The notes under the pieces were generated by a model. That model was not told the DNA's origin and ran no database searches. It was given only the letters and a program-made list of their open reading frames with translations. A DNA stretch of 64,000 nt from Pedobacter sp. Leaf250 (lineage in GTDB: Bacteria > Bacteroidota > Bacteroidia > Sphingobacteriales > Sphingobacteriaceae): assembly GCF_920984735.1 (NCBI RefSeq), contig NZ_CAKLBU010000012.1, positions 62,001-126,000 on the forward strand. Reading direction: 5' to 3'. Below are positions 1 to 8,859 of the stretch, in pieces. The stretch's first letter is position 1; every line of letters begins with the position of its first letter. A program made the position numbers and the translations under genes.

Positions 1-1
1 T

Positions 2-1717
2 ATGCGTGTGATGAATACTCTTAAACCGGTTTCCATCAAGAAAATTTCTGGCGATAGGTACATCCTCGATATGGGGCAAAACATGGTTGGTTGGCTTCAA
101 ATCAAGATAAAAGGTTTAAAAGGAAAACAACTGAAATTACGTTTTGCAGAATCTTTGCAAGAAAATGGCGAACTTTTTACCGCTAATCTTCGTAACGCAA
201 AATGCACCGATTTATATACTTTAAAGGGTGGAGAAACTGAAACTTGGGAACCTACTTTTTCTTATCGCGGCTTTAGGTATGTAGAACTTTCAGGTTATAC
301 TTATCAGCCATCGGTAAATGATTTTGTAGGAAAAATGATTTACGATAACATTAAAACAGTTGGAACTTTTGAAACTTCGGACGCTTTAACCAATCAAATT
401 TTTAAAAATGCCTGGTGGGGAATCGCCGGAAATTATAAAGGAATCCCGATTGATTGTCCGCAGAGAAATGAACGCATGCCTTGGTTGGGCGATAGGGGCG
501 CAGTGGCTTATGGCGAAAGTTTTGTTTTTGATAACGGCAGATTTTACACGAAATGGTTACAGGATATCAGAAACTCGCAAAAGGAAGACGGAGCAATTCC
601 TGATGTTGCGCCAGCATTCTGGCGATATTACAGCGACAACATGACCTGGCCGGGCGCAATGCTTTTGGTTACAGAAATGGTTTACAAACAAACTGGCGAT
701 GTTTCTGCCGTTAGAGATAATTATCCAGCGATGAAAAAATGGCTTTCGTATATGCAAGACCGCTACATGCAAGATTATATTTTAACAAAAGATAGTTATG
801 GCGATTGGTGTATGCCTCCAATCACGATTGAATTTGGTCGCGGAAAAAGTGCCGATAAAAAATATCCCTCAGCCTTAATTTCAACTGCTTATTATTATCA
901 TTTTACGAATTTAATGGTTCAGTTTGCGCAAGCGATAGGTAATGAAGAAGATGTGAAAAATTATCAGGCTTTAGGAAATAAAATAAAAGCAGCTTTTAAT
1001 CAGAAATACTATAATGAAAAGGGTTATTATGCCTCGAATGCTTTAACGGATAACATTATTCCTCTTTATTTTGGAATGGTTCCGCAAAACAAAGTTGATG
1101 ATGTTTTTAAAAATATTACCTACACCATTGAGGTAACTAATAAAGGGCATTTGAGCAATGGTTTAGTCGGCATTCAATGGTTAATGCGTTGTTTAAACGA
1201 TTATGGTAGACCAGATTTGGCTTACACCATCGCCACGAAAAAAACTTACCCAAGCTGGGGATATATGGTTGATAATGGCGCCACAACGATTTGGGAGCTA
1301 TGGAATGGCAACACTTCCGACCCGAAAATGAATTCGCAAAACCATGTAATGATGCTTGGCGATTTATTAATCTGGTATTATGAAAATCTTGCTGGAATTA
1401 AATCCGAAAGCCAAGCATTTAAAAAAATCATCATGAAACCTGAAATAATTAATAGTTTGAAATCAGTTAATGCCAGTTATAATTCGACTTATGGAACAAT
1501 AAAAAGCAGTTATACAAAAACAGCAAAGCAGTTCAACTGGAATGTTACTATACCACCAAATACAATTGCTTTGGTTTATGTTCCAGCTAATAATAAAAAT
1601 GAGGTTACCGAAAAATTGAAATCAATAAAAGATTTAAAGTTTATAAAAATGGAAAGCGGAAGAGCAATTTATGAGATAGGCTCGGGTGAATATTCTTTTG
1701 TAGTAGAAGGGAAATAA
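2..1717 (+). CDS. Alpha-L-rhamnosidase, GH78 family, 5' end cut by window
   Basis: C-terminal 571 residues of an alpha-L-rhamnosidase that releases terminal L-rhamnose from glycans such as rhamnogalacturonan; the protein probably acts in the periplasm or at the cell surface. The visible part starts in the beta-sandwich before the (alpha/alpha)6 barrel. The GH78 acid-region motif 'DCPQRNERMPWLGDRG' lies near residues 152-167, and 'TTIWELWNG', which carries the likely catalytic base Glu, near residues 433-441. A C-terminal beta domain follows. Family members are usually 850-950 residues and the third GH78 in this window is about 920, so roughly 300-350 N-terminal residues including the signal peptide lie upstream. 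The ATG at position 2 is therefore an internal Met. The family call is firm; the exact substrate is inferred from the neighbours. Confidence 0.9.
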   Translation: MRVMNTLKPVSIKKISGDRYILDMGQNMVGWLQIKIKGLKGKQLKLRFAESLQENGELFTANLRNAKCTDLYTLKGGETETWEPTFSYRGFRYVELSGYTYQPSVNDFVGKMIYDNIKTVGTFETSDALTNQIFKNAWWGIAGNYKGIPIDCPQRNERMPWLGDRGAVAYGESFVFDNGRFYTKWLQDIRNSQKEDGAIPDVAPAFWRYYSDNMTWPGAMLLVTEMVYKQTGDVSAVRDNYPAMKKWLSYMQDRYMQDYILTKDSYGDWCMPPITIEFGRGKSADKKYPSALISTAYYYHFTNLMVQFAQAIGNEEDVKNYQALGNKIKAAFNQKYYNEKGYYASNALTDNIIPLYFGMVPQNKVDDVFKNITYTIEVTNKGHLSNGLVGIQWLMRCLNDYGRPDLAYTIATKKTYPSWGYMVDNGATTIWELWNGNTSDPKMNSQNHVMMLGDLLIWYYENLAGIKSESQAFKKIIMKPEIINSLKSVNASYNSTYGTIKSSYTKTAKQFNWNVTIPPNTIALVYVPANNKNEVTEKLKSIKDLKFIKMESGRAIYEIGSGEYSFVVEGK

Positions 1718-1727
1718 TTTTAACACT

Positions 1728-1789
1728 CGTCATGCTGAATTCATTTCAGCGTCTCAGTAATAAGACCCTGAAATGAATTCAGGGTGACG
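1728..1789. repeat. Palindromic repeat, family B (CGTCATGCTGAA type)
   Basis: Imperfect inverted repeat filling most of the 88 bp between the rhamnosidase and the next gene. The left arm reads 'cgtcatgctgaattcatttc' and the right arm 'gaaatgaattcagggtgacg'. The same family recurs at 3760-3838 and as a half copy near 41664-41690. Confidence 0.85.
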
Positions 1790-1805
1790 ACCAAATAATA
1801 AAGAT

Positions 1806-2483
1806 ATGAGAAAGTTTTTAAAGCCATTTATATTACTGATTTTACTGCTAACCACGGTAAATGTGTTCAGTCAAACTAAGGATATTGTTGTACCTGAAGA
1901 AATGTTAACCAAAGCTAAAGAATTTGTTTCCGCATTAATTATAACCGATGCGAAGAAAAAATCCGAAGTAGAAAATGTTATCGCTGTCCACTTAACAACA
2001 GTTCGAGATTGGCATAACAATCATCCATCATCAACTGTTCCTGATGGGATCAACCCAATTACGGGAAATAAATTAACTGATTTGGATAAACAAATTATAG
2101 CTGATTCGGCTATGCCATCTGTTGTTCATCAAACGTTAATGGATGGTTTGAGGAAGAATTTATCTCCTGAACAAGTAGAAACCATTTTAGACAAATATAC
2201 CATTGGTAAAGTAGAATTTACGATGAAGGGCTACAAAGCCATTGTTCCGGATTTAACTGTTGATGAGGAATCAAAGATTTTAGCTTTTATGAAGCAAGCG
2301 AGAGAGCAGGCAGTAAATTATAAAAACATGAAGCAGATTTCTGCCATTTTTGAAATCTACAAAACGAAATCTGAGCAAATGCTGAACAATAATGGCCGTA
2401 GTTGGAGAGCACTTTACAGTGCCTACACTAAAAAAATTAAGGAAGAGAAAGCAAATAAGACTAAAGAAGGGAATAGGAAATAA
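1806..2483 (+). CDS. DUF3826 family secreted protein
   Basis: 225-residue protein of unknown function that I assign to the DUF3826 family, which is common in Bacteroidota pectin loci. A signal peptide is clear: residues 1-22 have a Lys/Arg start, a Leu/Ile-rich core and a 'NVFSQ' cleavage region. The mature part is mostly helical and rich in Lys and Glu, with a highly charged C-terminus. It lies 88 bp after the rhamnosidase and 62 bp before the sialidase-fold gene on the same strand, so it is probably co-transcribed. No catalytic motif is visible. The family name rests on overall resemblance, and its role in rhamnogalacturonan use is inferred only from location. Confidence 0.72.
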   Translation: MRKFLKPFILLILLLTTVNVFSQTKDIVVPEEMLTKAKEFVSALIITDAKKKSEVENVIAVHLTTVRDWHNNHPSSTVPDGINPITGNKLTDLDKQIIADSAMPSVVHQTLMDGLRKNLSPEQVETILDKYTIGKVEFTMKGYKAIVPDLTVDEESKILAFMKQAREQAVNYKNMKQISAIFEIYKTKSEQMLNNNGRSWRALYSAYTKKIKEEKANKTKEGNRK

Positions 2484-2545
2484 GAAACAGGAAAGATGAA
2501 GGATTATAATCAATTCCATTTTCTATTTCCTTTAAATAAAAAATT

Positions 2546-3682
2546 ATGTTAAAAAGAAAAATATACATCACATTAGGACTTGCATTTGCACTTTCAATAA
2601 GTGCTAATGCCCAAGTTGAAAAATGGCAAGTGGGAGTGGTAAAGCAAGAATATCTTTACGATAAAGCTCCGTTTCCATCTTGTCATTCTGCAACCATTGC
2701 CGAAACACCCACAGGTTTGGTTGCCTCATTTTTTGGTGGTACGAAAGAAAGAAATCCTGATGTGGAAATTTACATTAGCCGCTTTGTGGATGGTAAATGG
2801 TTGGCGCCTGTTTCGGTAGCCAATGGTATTCAGCCAGATGGCAAAAGATTACCAACTTGGAACCCTATATTATATCAGGTTCCCAATGGTGAATTATTGC
2901 TTTTTTACAAAATCGGACCAAAACCATCTGAATGGTGGGGTTTAATGAAATCATCAAAAGACGGTGGAATTACATGGTCTGAGGCTACTAAATTGCCAAA
3001 TGGTTACATCGGTCCTGTTAAAAACAAACCTGTATTATTAAGCAATGGAAACCTATTTGCGCCATCGAGTAAAGAAGGTAATGGCTGGAAAATCCATTTC
3101 GAGGTAACAAAAGACAATGGCAAAACCTGGCGAACGGTTGGTCCTTTACCAGAAAATGGAATCAGAGCCATTCAGCCCAGCATTTTACAATACGGAAACG
3201 GGAAACTTCAAATTTTGGCCAGAACAGCAAATAGAGCAATTGTAGAATCATGGTCAGAAGATAATGGCGAAACCTGGTCGGCTTTAACCAAAACTTCTTT
3301 ACCAAATAACAACTCAGGTACGGATGCTGTAACGATGAAAGATGGCCGTCAGGTTTTGGTTTATAACCATGTTCTGCCTCCTGGCGATTTAGCTAAAGGA
3401 CCAAGAACACCATTGAATGTTTCGGTCTCGAAAGATGGGAAAAACTGGTCAGCCGTTTTAATTTTAGAAGATTCGCCGATTAGTCAGTATTCTTATCCGG
3501 CTGTTATTCAAACATCTGATGGAATGTTGCACTTTATTTATACCTGGAGAAGAGAAAAAATTAAACACGTAGTTGTCGACCCATCAAAGTTGAAATTGAA
3601 AAAAATTAAAAATGGTATCTGGCCAAAGCTGAATGGTTACACAGCTCCAGTAATCACAGAAACTAAAAGTGAAGAGCCGTGA
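2546..3682 (+). CDS. Sialidase-fold (BNR/Asp-box) exported hydrolase-like protein, COG4692 type
   Basis: 378-residue secreted six-bladed beta-propeller. Residues 1-22 form a signal peptide ending 'ISANAQ'. Four Asp-box motifs are visible: 'SSKDGGITW' near 136, 'TKDNGKTW' near 188, 'SEDNGETW' near 237 and 'SKDGKNW' near 295. The N-terminal 'FPSCHSATIAE' and 'FFGGTKERNPD' segments are typical of the 'predicted neuraminidase' group COG4692. The classical N-terminal 'F/YRIP' arginine motif of GH33 sialidases is not obvious. In a rhamnosidase-rich locus, sialic acid is an unlikely substrate. A role on a rhamnose- or uronate-capped pectin side chain is my inference. Its TGA overlaps the GTG of the next gene. 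Confidence 0.75.
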   Translation: MLKRKIYITLGLAFALSISANAQVEKWQVGVVKQEYLYDKAPFPSCHSATIAETPTGLVASFFGGTKERNPDVEIYISRFVDGKWLAPVSVANGIQPDGKRLPTWNPILYQVPNGELLLFYKIGPKPSEWWGLMKSSKDGGITWSEATKLPNGYIGPVKNKPVLLSNGNLFAPSSKEGNGWKIHFEVTKDNGKTWRTVGPLPENGIRAIQPSILQYGNGKLQILARTANRAIVESWSEDNGETWSALTKTSLPNNNSGTDAVTMKDGRQVLVYNHVLPPGDLAKGPRTPLNVSVSKDGKNWSAVLILEDSPISQYSYPAVIQTSDGMLHFIYTWRREKIKHVVVDPSKLKLKKIKNGIWPKLNGYTAPVITETKSEEP

Positions 3683-5304
3683 GATTAGAACTATCGTCAC
3701 TAAAAAAAAACGTCATTTCGACCGTAGTGGAGAAATCTTTTATCAATAGTTTTTGCATTCGTCATGCTGAATTTATTTCAGCATCTTTCATGCTAGATGT
3801 CCATGCAATTAAGACCCTGAAACAAGTTCAGGGTGACGACCGTTTATGTATGGCTTCAGGTTCTGAATCATGCTATCCTCCTTTGAAGGGGGCAGGGGGA
3901 GGAATTTTTGGAAGATTTGCTTTTATAATATTGATGTTATTTTTTTCTAACAACCTCTCCGCTCAAACTCAAAACACCGACAATCTCTATAAAAAACCAC
4001 TTGCTGATGTTTTAAAAGAAATTCAAACCCTTTTTAAAGTTCAGATTAAATATTCTGAGCCGCAGGTTAAAGACAAATGGGTAAACTATGCCGATTGGCG
4101 TTTTCGTGCCGATGTTGATGAAACACTTGCAAACGTACTTACACCTTTGGATATGAAAGTAAACAAAGAAAAGGCAGGCGTTTATAAGTTAAAAGAGTAC
4201 GAGTATTACCGTTGGGAAGTTCAGGATGGTTGGGCTTATTTAGACGAACTGGCTAAAAAATATCATGATAAAGCCAGTTGGGAGAAACGCAAGACCGAAA
4301 TCAAACCAGAGTTATTTCAGGCTTTGATGTTGTCGCCATTGCCTGCAAAACCAAATTCAAAACCAATTATCACAGCAAAAAGATTTTTCGATGGATACTC
4401 TGTTGAAAATATCGCAATTGAGATTTTACCTGGAGTTTGGATAAATGGATCATTGTATAAACCATTAAACGCAAAAGGAAAAATTCCTGTGGTTTTAAGT
4501 CCTGATGGGCATTGGGAAAAGCAACGTTACCGTGCTGATTGCCAGCTCCGCTGTGCTACAATTGCAAGAATGGGCGCTATGGCTTTCAGCTATGATTTAT
4601 TTGCATGGGGCGAATCGATGCTTCAATTTAAATACGAAGACCATCGCCGAAGTTTAGCGCAAACCGTTCAAACCTTGGGTGGAATCAGGATTCTGGATTA
4701 TTTCTCTTCATTAAAAGAAACAGACACAAATAGAATCGGTATCAGTGGTGGTTCAGGTGCCGGAAGTCACTCAATTTTGATGACCGCCATGGACGACAGA
4801 ATTAAGCTGAGTGCACCAGTAGTTGCCATGTCATCATACTTTTACGGTGGTTGCCCATGCGAAAGCGGAATGCCTATTCATCAATGTGGCGGTGGTACAG
4901 ATAACGTAGAATTAGCTGCAATGGCTGCACCTCGTCCGCAGTTATTGGTATCTGATGGAAGCGATTGGACGGCTCATACTCCAGAACACGATTTTCCTTA
5001 TTTGCAAAAAATGTATGGTTATTATGGTGTGAAAGATAAGGTTGAAAATGTTCATCTCCCCGAAGAGAAACACGATTTTGGTATCAATAAACGTATTGCA
5101 GTGTATGATTTCTTGATCAAAAACTTTAAGTTAAATGGTAATGCTGTAAAAAATAATTCAGGAAAATACGATGAAAGTAAAGTAACCATCGAGAAAGAAA
5201 ATGCACTATATGTTTTTGGAGATAAAGGCGAAAAATTACCTAAAAATGCAGTTATGGGATTTGAAAATCTTGAAAAAATGTTTCCCTCAAACGCAATAAA
5301 ATAG
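3679..5304 (+). CDS. Alpha/beta-hydrolase esterase (acetyl xylan/pectin esterase-like) with repeat-derived N-terminus
   Basis: Secreted serine esterase, probably removing acetyl or methyl esters from pectin before glycosidases act. The nucleophile elbow is 'GISGGSGAGSH' near residues 354-364, with Ser in the G-x-S-x-G context. An Asp near 'LLVSDGSDW' and a His in 'EEKHDFG' complete a likely triad. CE19-like pectin methylesterase is one possible family. The start is uncertain. GTG at 3679 overlaps the previous stop (GTGA), but the first 80 or so residues read through repeats (family C half copy, a full family B copy, and a 'PPLKGAGGG' element). The hydrophobic core 'FAFIILMLFF' and the site 'NNLSAQ' come only afterwards. 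ATG at 3850 is the likeliest alternative start; ATG at 3934 would cut into the signal peptide. Confidence 0.75.
   Translation: MRLELSSLKKNVISTVVEKSFINSFCIRHAEFISASFMLDVHAIKTLKQVQGDDRLCMASGSESCYPPLKGAGGGIFGRFAFIILMLFFSNNLSAQTQNTDNLYKKPLADVLKEIQTLFKVQIKYSEPQVKDKWVNYADWRFRADVDETLANVLTPLDMKVNKEKAGVYKLKEYEYYRWEVQDGWAYLDELAKKYHDKASWEKRKTEIKPELFQALMLSPLPAKPNSKPIITAKRFFDGYSVENIAIEILPGVWINGSLYKPLNAKGKIPVVLSPDGHWEKQRYRADCQLRCATIARMGAMAFSYDLFAWGESMLQFKYEDHRRSLAQTVQTLGGIRILDYFSSLKETDTNRIGISGGSGAGSHSILMTAMDDRIKLSAPVVAMSSYFYGGCPCESGMPIHQCGGGTDNVELAAMAAPRPQLLVSDGSDWTAHTPEHDFPYLQKMYGYYGVKDKVENVHLPEEKHDFGINKRIAVYDFLIKNFKLNGNAVKNNSGKYDESKVTIEKENALYVFGDKGEKLPKNAVMGFENLEKMFPSNAIK
3711..3740. repeat. Half copy of palindromic repeat family C (CGTCATTTCGAC type)
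   Basis: The segment 'cgtcatttcgaccgtagtgg' followed by 'agaaatctt' matches one arm of the family C element seen in full at 24155-24223 and 33492-33584. It lies inside the open reading frame of the esterase, upstream of its signal-peptide core. Confidence 0.65.
3760..3838. repeat. Palindromic repeat, family B, inside the esterase reading frame
   Basis: Arms 'cgtcatgctgaatttatttc' and 'gaaacaagttcagggtgacg' flank a loop. The copy is read in-frame as 'RHAEFISASFML...TLKQVQGDD', a translated repeat signature, and sits upstream of the signal-peptide core of the esterase. Confidence 0.85.
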
Positions 5305-5307
5305 ATT

Positions 5308-6255
5308 ATGGAGCTAAACAGGAGAACTTTTATTACCCAAACTGCTTTACTTGCGGGTGCTTTATTCATTCCCAATCAATTGCTTTTTGCATCCGAAAAA
5401 AAGAATCGATATAAAATTGCCGTAATTGATTTGATGATTTTAAAACGTCAGAAAATTAGTGCGCTACCACTAACCAAAGAAATTGGTGCCGATGGATTGG
5501 AAATTGATATGGGCGGCTTGGGCGATAGAGAAACTTTTGATAATAAGCTTGCCGACCCAAAAATTCGTCAGCAGTATTTGGATCAAGCAAAAGAATTGAA
5601 CCTAGAAATCTGCTCCTTGGCGATGACCGGCTTTTATGCGCAATCCTTCGCCAAGCGACCTACTTATCAGAAAATGATTCAGGATTGTTTGGATACTGCG
5701 AAAGCGATGAATGTTAAGGTAGTGTTTCTTCCATTAGGTGTTCAGGGCGATTTGGTTAAAAATCCCGAACTGCGTGAGCCAATTGTAGAAAGATTAAAAA
5801 TTGCTGGCAAAATGGCTTCGCATGCAGGCATTGTGATTGGTATTGAAACAGCATTAGACGCAACAGGAGAACTTCAATTGCTAAAAGATGTTGGATGCAA
5901 GCATGTGAAAAGCTACTTCAATTTTTCTAATGCCATTAAAAATGGGAGAGATTTACACACTGAGTTGAGAATTTTGGGCAGAAAAAATATTATTCAGATT
6001 CATGCAACCAACGAAGATGGTGTTTGGCTACAGAACGACTCTAAAATCGATTTGAAAAAAGTAAAAGAAACGCTTGATGATATGGGTTGGAAAGGTTGGT
6101 TAGTGGTAGAAAGAAGTAGGGACGCCTCGCAAGCCACGAATGTGAAATATAATTTCACAGCTAATACAAAATATCTAAAGTCCATTTTTCAACTTACAAA
6201 TCCGTCATTGCGAGGTATAGTTTATCCCGATCCATCGGGAAAGCCATCTTATTAA
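5308..6255 (+). CDS. Tat-exported sugar phosphate isomerase/epimerase-like TIM-barrel protein
   Basis: 315-residue protein of the xylose-isomerase-like TIM-barrel superfamily (AP endonuclease 2 fold), probably a periplasmic sugar isomerase or epimerase. The N-terminus carries a twin-arginine signal ('NRRTFITQTALLAGALFIP'), common for this family in Bacteroidota. Barrel motifs include 'GADGLEIDMGG' near 62-72 and 'IGIETALDATGE', with a likely metal-binding Glu. 'IIQIHATNEDG' and 'WLVVERSRD' carry further acidic and His residues. The C-terminus is odd: the last 16 or so residues ('NPSLRGIVYPD...') are encoded by a half copy of repeat family A at 6203-6218 plus following DNA, suggesting the original end was replaced. 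It starts 3 bp after the esterase stop. Substrate unknown. Confidence 0.75.
   Translation: MELNRRTFITQTALLAGALFIPNQLLFASEKKNRYKIAVIDLMILKRQKISALPLTKEIGADGLEIDMGGLGDRETFDNKLADPKIRQQYLDQAKELNLEICSLAMTGFYAQSFAKRPTYQKMIQDCLDTAKAMNVKVVFLPLGVQGDLVKNPELREPIVERLKIAGKMASHAGIVIGIETALDATGELQLLKDVGCKHVKSYFNFSNAIKNGRDLHTELRILGRKNIIQIHATNEDGVWLQNDSKIDLKKVKETLDDMGWKGWLVVERSRDASQATNVKYNFTANTKYLKSIFQLTNPSLRGIVYPDPSGKPSY
6203..6218. repeat. Half copy of palindromic repeat family A inside the TIM-barrel gene
   Basis: 'cgtcattgcgaggtat' matches the left arm of family A (CGTCATTGCGAGGCACGAAG). It is translated as the 'SLRG' part of the protein's C-terminal tail. Confidence 0.6.
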
Positions 6256-6264
6256 AAAGGAGCT

Positions 6265-8853
6265 ATGGAGAGAAAAATGACTATAGAAGTTCAGGATGCA
6301 AATCAGAAAAACCACCATTTTCCAAGTGATGTGTCTTCAGGTATAAGACAATTTTGGTTGTTTTTTGGTTTGCTGTTGATTTTGAATTTATTGTACTTCA
6401 AAGCAAACGCAGTAGATATTTACGTATCGAAAAATGGAGCAGACTCTAATTTAGGAACCAAAGAAAAACCTTTGGCAACAGTGCATTCTGCAATCAGAAA
6501 AGCCCGTGAACTAAGACGCCTAAAGGATTCCTCAATAAAAAATGGAATCAGAATTATTATCGACAAAGGCATTTATCAACTGAACGAACCTGTAATTCTT
6601 CGCCCTGAAGATTCAGGAACAAAAGATAGTCCGACGGAAATTATTGGGACTGAAAAAGTAGTTTTAAGCGGTGGTATAAAAATTAACAGCTGGAAAAAAG
6701 TTGCCGGAACAGTTCCTGGTTTACCTAAAATAGCTAATGGGAAAATTTGGGTTGCAGATGTGCCAAATTTCGATGGAAATGGTTTACTATTTCGTCAGCT
6801 TTGGATAAACGGAAGTAAGGCTGTTCGAGCTAAAAATTATAATGGTGATGCAATGGGCAGGATTTTATCCTGGGATTCCAAAACACAAACCTGCAAAATT
6901 CCGATCCAAAAAGATATCAATTTAGGCAATATTAATGGTATGGAAATGCTCATCCATCAATGGTGGGCAATAGCAAATCTTCGGGTTAAATCTGTTAAAA
7001 TTATCGGCAATGCTGCCGAACTTTCATTTATGCAGCCTGAAAGCAGAATTCAGTCAGAACACCCATGGCCTGCACCATGGATTTCGGAAAAGACAGGTAA
7101 TTCGGCCTTTTACCTCACAAACGCCATTCAATTTTTAAACGAACCGGGGGAGTGGTTTGAAGATTTCAAAAATCACAAATTGTATTACTGGCCAAAAGCT
7201 TCAGAAAATATGCTCAGGGCTGATGTAATGATTCCGGTTTTAGAGAATCTCTTAAAAATCGAAGGAACAATCGATAATCAGGTTTCTTTTGTAAATTTTA
7301 AGGGAATTTCTTTTGAGCATTCTACATGGTTGAGGCCTTCAAAAAACGGTCACGTTCCTCACCAGGCAGGTATGTATATGCTTGATGCCTACAAACTCAA
7401 AACTCCTGGCACGCCAGATAAACCAACTTTGGAAAATCAGGCTTGGGTTGGCCGACCTGCATCGGCAGTTGAGGTAAACTACGCTAACAATACCTCATTT
7501 GAAAATTGTCGTTTCGAGCATCTGGCATCAACTGGTTTGGATTATAAAAAAGGAACTTCAGAGAATGAAATCAAAGGAAATTTATTTAAAGATATCGGTG
7601 GTTCGGCAATTTTAATCGGAACGTTTTCTGATGAAGCCACTGAAGTTCATCTGCCTTATAATCCATCAGATAAAAGAGAAATCTCGACCAACGATAAAAT
7701 CGAAAATAACCTGATTACCGATGTAACAAACGAAGATTGGGGTGCAGTGGGCATTGGCGCAGGTTATGTGCGTGGCATTAAAATTCTTCATAACGAAATC
7801 AGCAATGTTTCTTATTCGGGCATTAGCATGGGTTGGGGTTGGACAAAAACGCAAAATGCGATGAAGAACAATACCATCAGCGCAAATAAAATTCATCATT
7901 ATGGAAAACACATGTATGATGTGGCGGGGATTTATACTTTGTCGGCACAGCCAGAATCCTTCATTACTGAAAATGTTGTAGACAGTATTTATATGGCTCC
8001 TTTTGCTCACCTTCCTGATCATTGGTTTTATCTTTATACTGATGAAGGCTCCTCTAATTTTACGGTAAAAAACAATTGGACACCTACTGAAAAGTTTCTT
8101 CAAAATGCTAACGGACCAGATAATTTATGGGAAAATAATGGACCAAAGGTTACCGAAAATATTAAACAAAACGCAGGTTTAGAAAAGCCATTTCAATATC
8201 TGTTTAGAGATAAAGCAGTTTATTCTAAAAGGGGAATTAATCAAGCTGAAGATAAATCGGTGGTGTTTGAGTTGGTTTTTAAAAATAATAACCTGCCATC
8301 AGATAAGGTTTTGGAGGTTTTTGCAAAAGAAAATAACTTGCTTTCTAGTTCTATCTACAAGTGGAATAATCGATTGGTAATTTACACTTCAAATTTAAAA
8401 GTTGAAAGTCTACAACAAACTTTGAAACGTTTAAATGCATTGGAAATTAAGCTTTACGATAACCTGCTTTACGATTTTAATCGTGAAAAAAACTGCGGCG
8501 ACAAACCTGTTGAGGAATGGGATAATATCATTCTATCAGCAAATTTGGTCAATGATGAAAAAATGCAAAGAGAATATTTGGATTACCATAAAACCCAATT
8601 CGAAAAATGGCCGGAAATATCTAAAGGATTTTGTAATGCGGATTTTCAAAGATTGGCAATTTTTAAAAAGGATAGACAATTGATGTTGATTATCAGCATC
8701 CCAAAAGGAAAAAAATTAGACGATTTGAATCCAAAAACAACTTTAAATAATCCAAAGGTGGATGAATGGAATGCAATAATGAAAAAATATCAAGAGGGAA
8801 TTGAAGGCACAAAACCTGATGAAACCTGGGTGTTTTTTAAACCGATAGAATAA
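6265..8853 (+). CDS. Right-handed beta-helix glycoside hydrolase-like protein fused to an L-rhamnose mutarotase domain
   Basis: 862-residue exported protein. A long polar N-region is followed by a hydrophobic segment (residues about 30-49). Residues about 51-640 form a parallel beta-helix opening with 'DIYVSKNGADSNLGTKEKP'. This resembles GH141-type and other pectin-acting helices, with many 'N.ISN..YSGI..GWG' rungs. Residues about 670-862 look like two ferredoxin-like domains. The second matches RhaM L-rhamnose mutarotase: 'YLDYHKTQFEKWPEI' with His775 aligning to E. coli RhaM His22, then 'NPKVDEWNAIMKKYQ' and 'ETWVFFKPI'. The fusion implies that the helix releases rhamnose or another deoxysugar whose anomers are equilibrated on the spot. 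Glycosidase activity is inferred from fold; the mutarotase match is strong. Confidence 0.82.
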   Translation: MERKMTIEVQDANQKNHHFPSDVSSGIRQFWLFFGLLLILNLLYFKANAVDIYVSKNGADSNLGTKEKPLATVHSAIRKARELRRLKDSSIKNGIRIIIDKGIYQLNEPVILRPEDSGTKDSPTEIIGTEKVVLSGGIKINSWKKVAGTVPGLPKIANGKIWVADVPNFDGNGLLFRQLWINGSKAVRAKNYNGDAMGRILSWDSKTQTCKIPIQKDINLGNINGMEMLIHQWWAIANLRVKSVKIIGNAAELSFMQPESRIQSEHPWPAPWISEKTGNSAFYLTNAIQFLNEPGEWFEDFKNHKLYYWPKASENMLRADVMIPVLENLLKIEGTIDNQVSFVNFKGISFEHSTWLRPSKNGHVPHQAGMYMLDAYKLKTPGTPDKPTLENQAWVGRPASAVEVNYANNTSFENCRFEHLASTGLDYKKGTSENEIKGNLFKDIGGSAILIGTFSDEATEVHLPYNPSDKREISTNDKIENNLITDVTNEDWGAVGIGAGYVRGIKILHNEISNVSYSGISMGWGWTKTQNAMKNNTISANKIHHYGKHMYDVAGIYTLSAQPESFITENVVDSIYMAPFAHLPDHWFYLYTDEGSSNFTVKNNWTPTEKFLQNANGPDNLWENNGPKVTENIKQNAGLEKPFQYLFRDKAVYSKRGINQAEDKSVVFELVFKNNNLPSDKVLEVFAKENNLLSSSIYKWNNRLVIYTSNLKVESLQQTLKRLNALEIKLYDNLLYDFNREKNCGDKPVEEWDNIILSANLVNDEKMQREYLDYHKTQFEKWPEISKGFCNADFQRLAIFKKDRQLMLIISIPKGKKLDDLNPKTTLNNPKVDEWNAIMKKYQEGIEGTKPDETWVFFKPIE

Positions 8854-8859
8854 CGCACT

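Noticed and set aside
2546-3682. Annotation as a true sialidase acting on sialic acid
   Set aside because: The GH33 N-terminal arginine motif is not evident and no sialic acid catabolic gene occurs in the window.
7666-8103. A 145-codon - strand open frame inside the beta-helix gene
   Set aside because: It is antisense to well-conserved beta-helix rungs and has no family resemblance or promoter.
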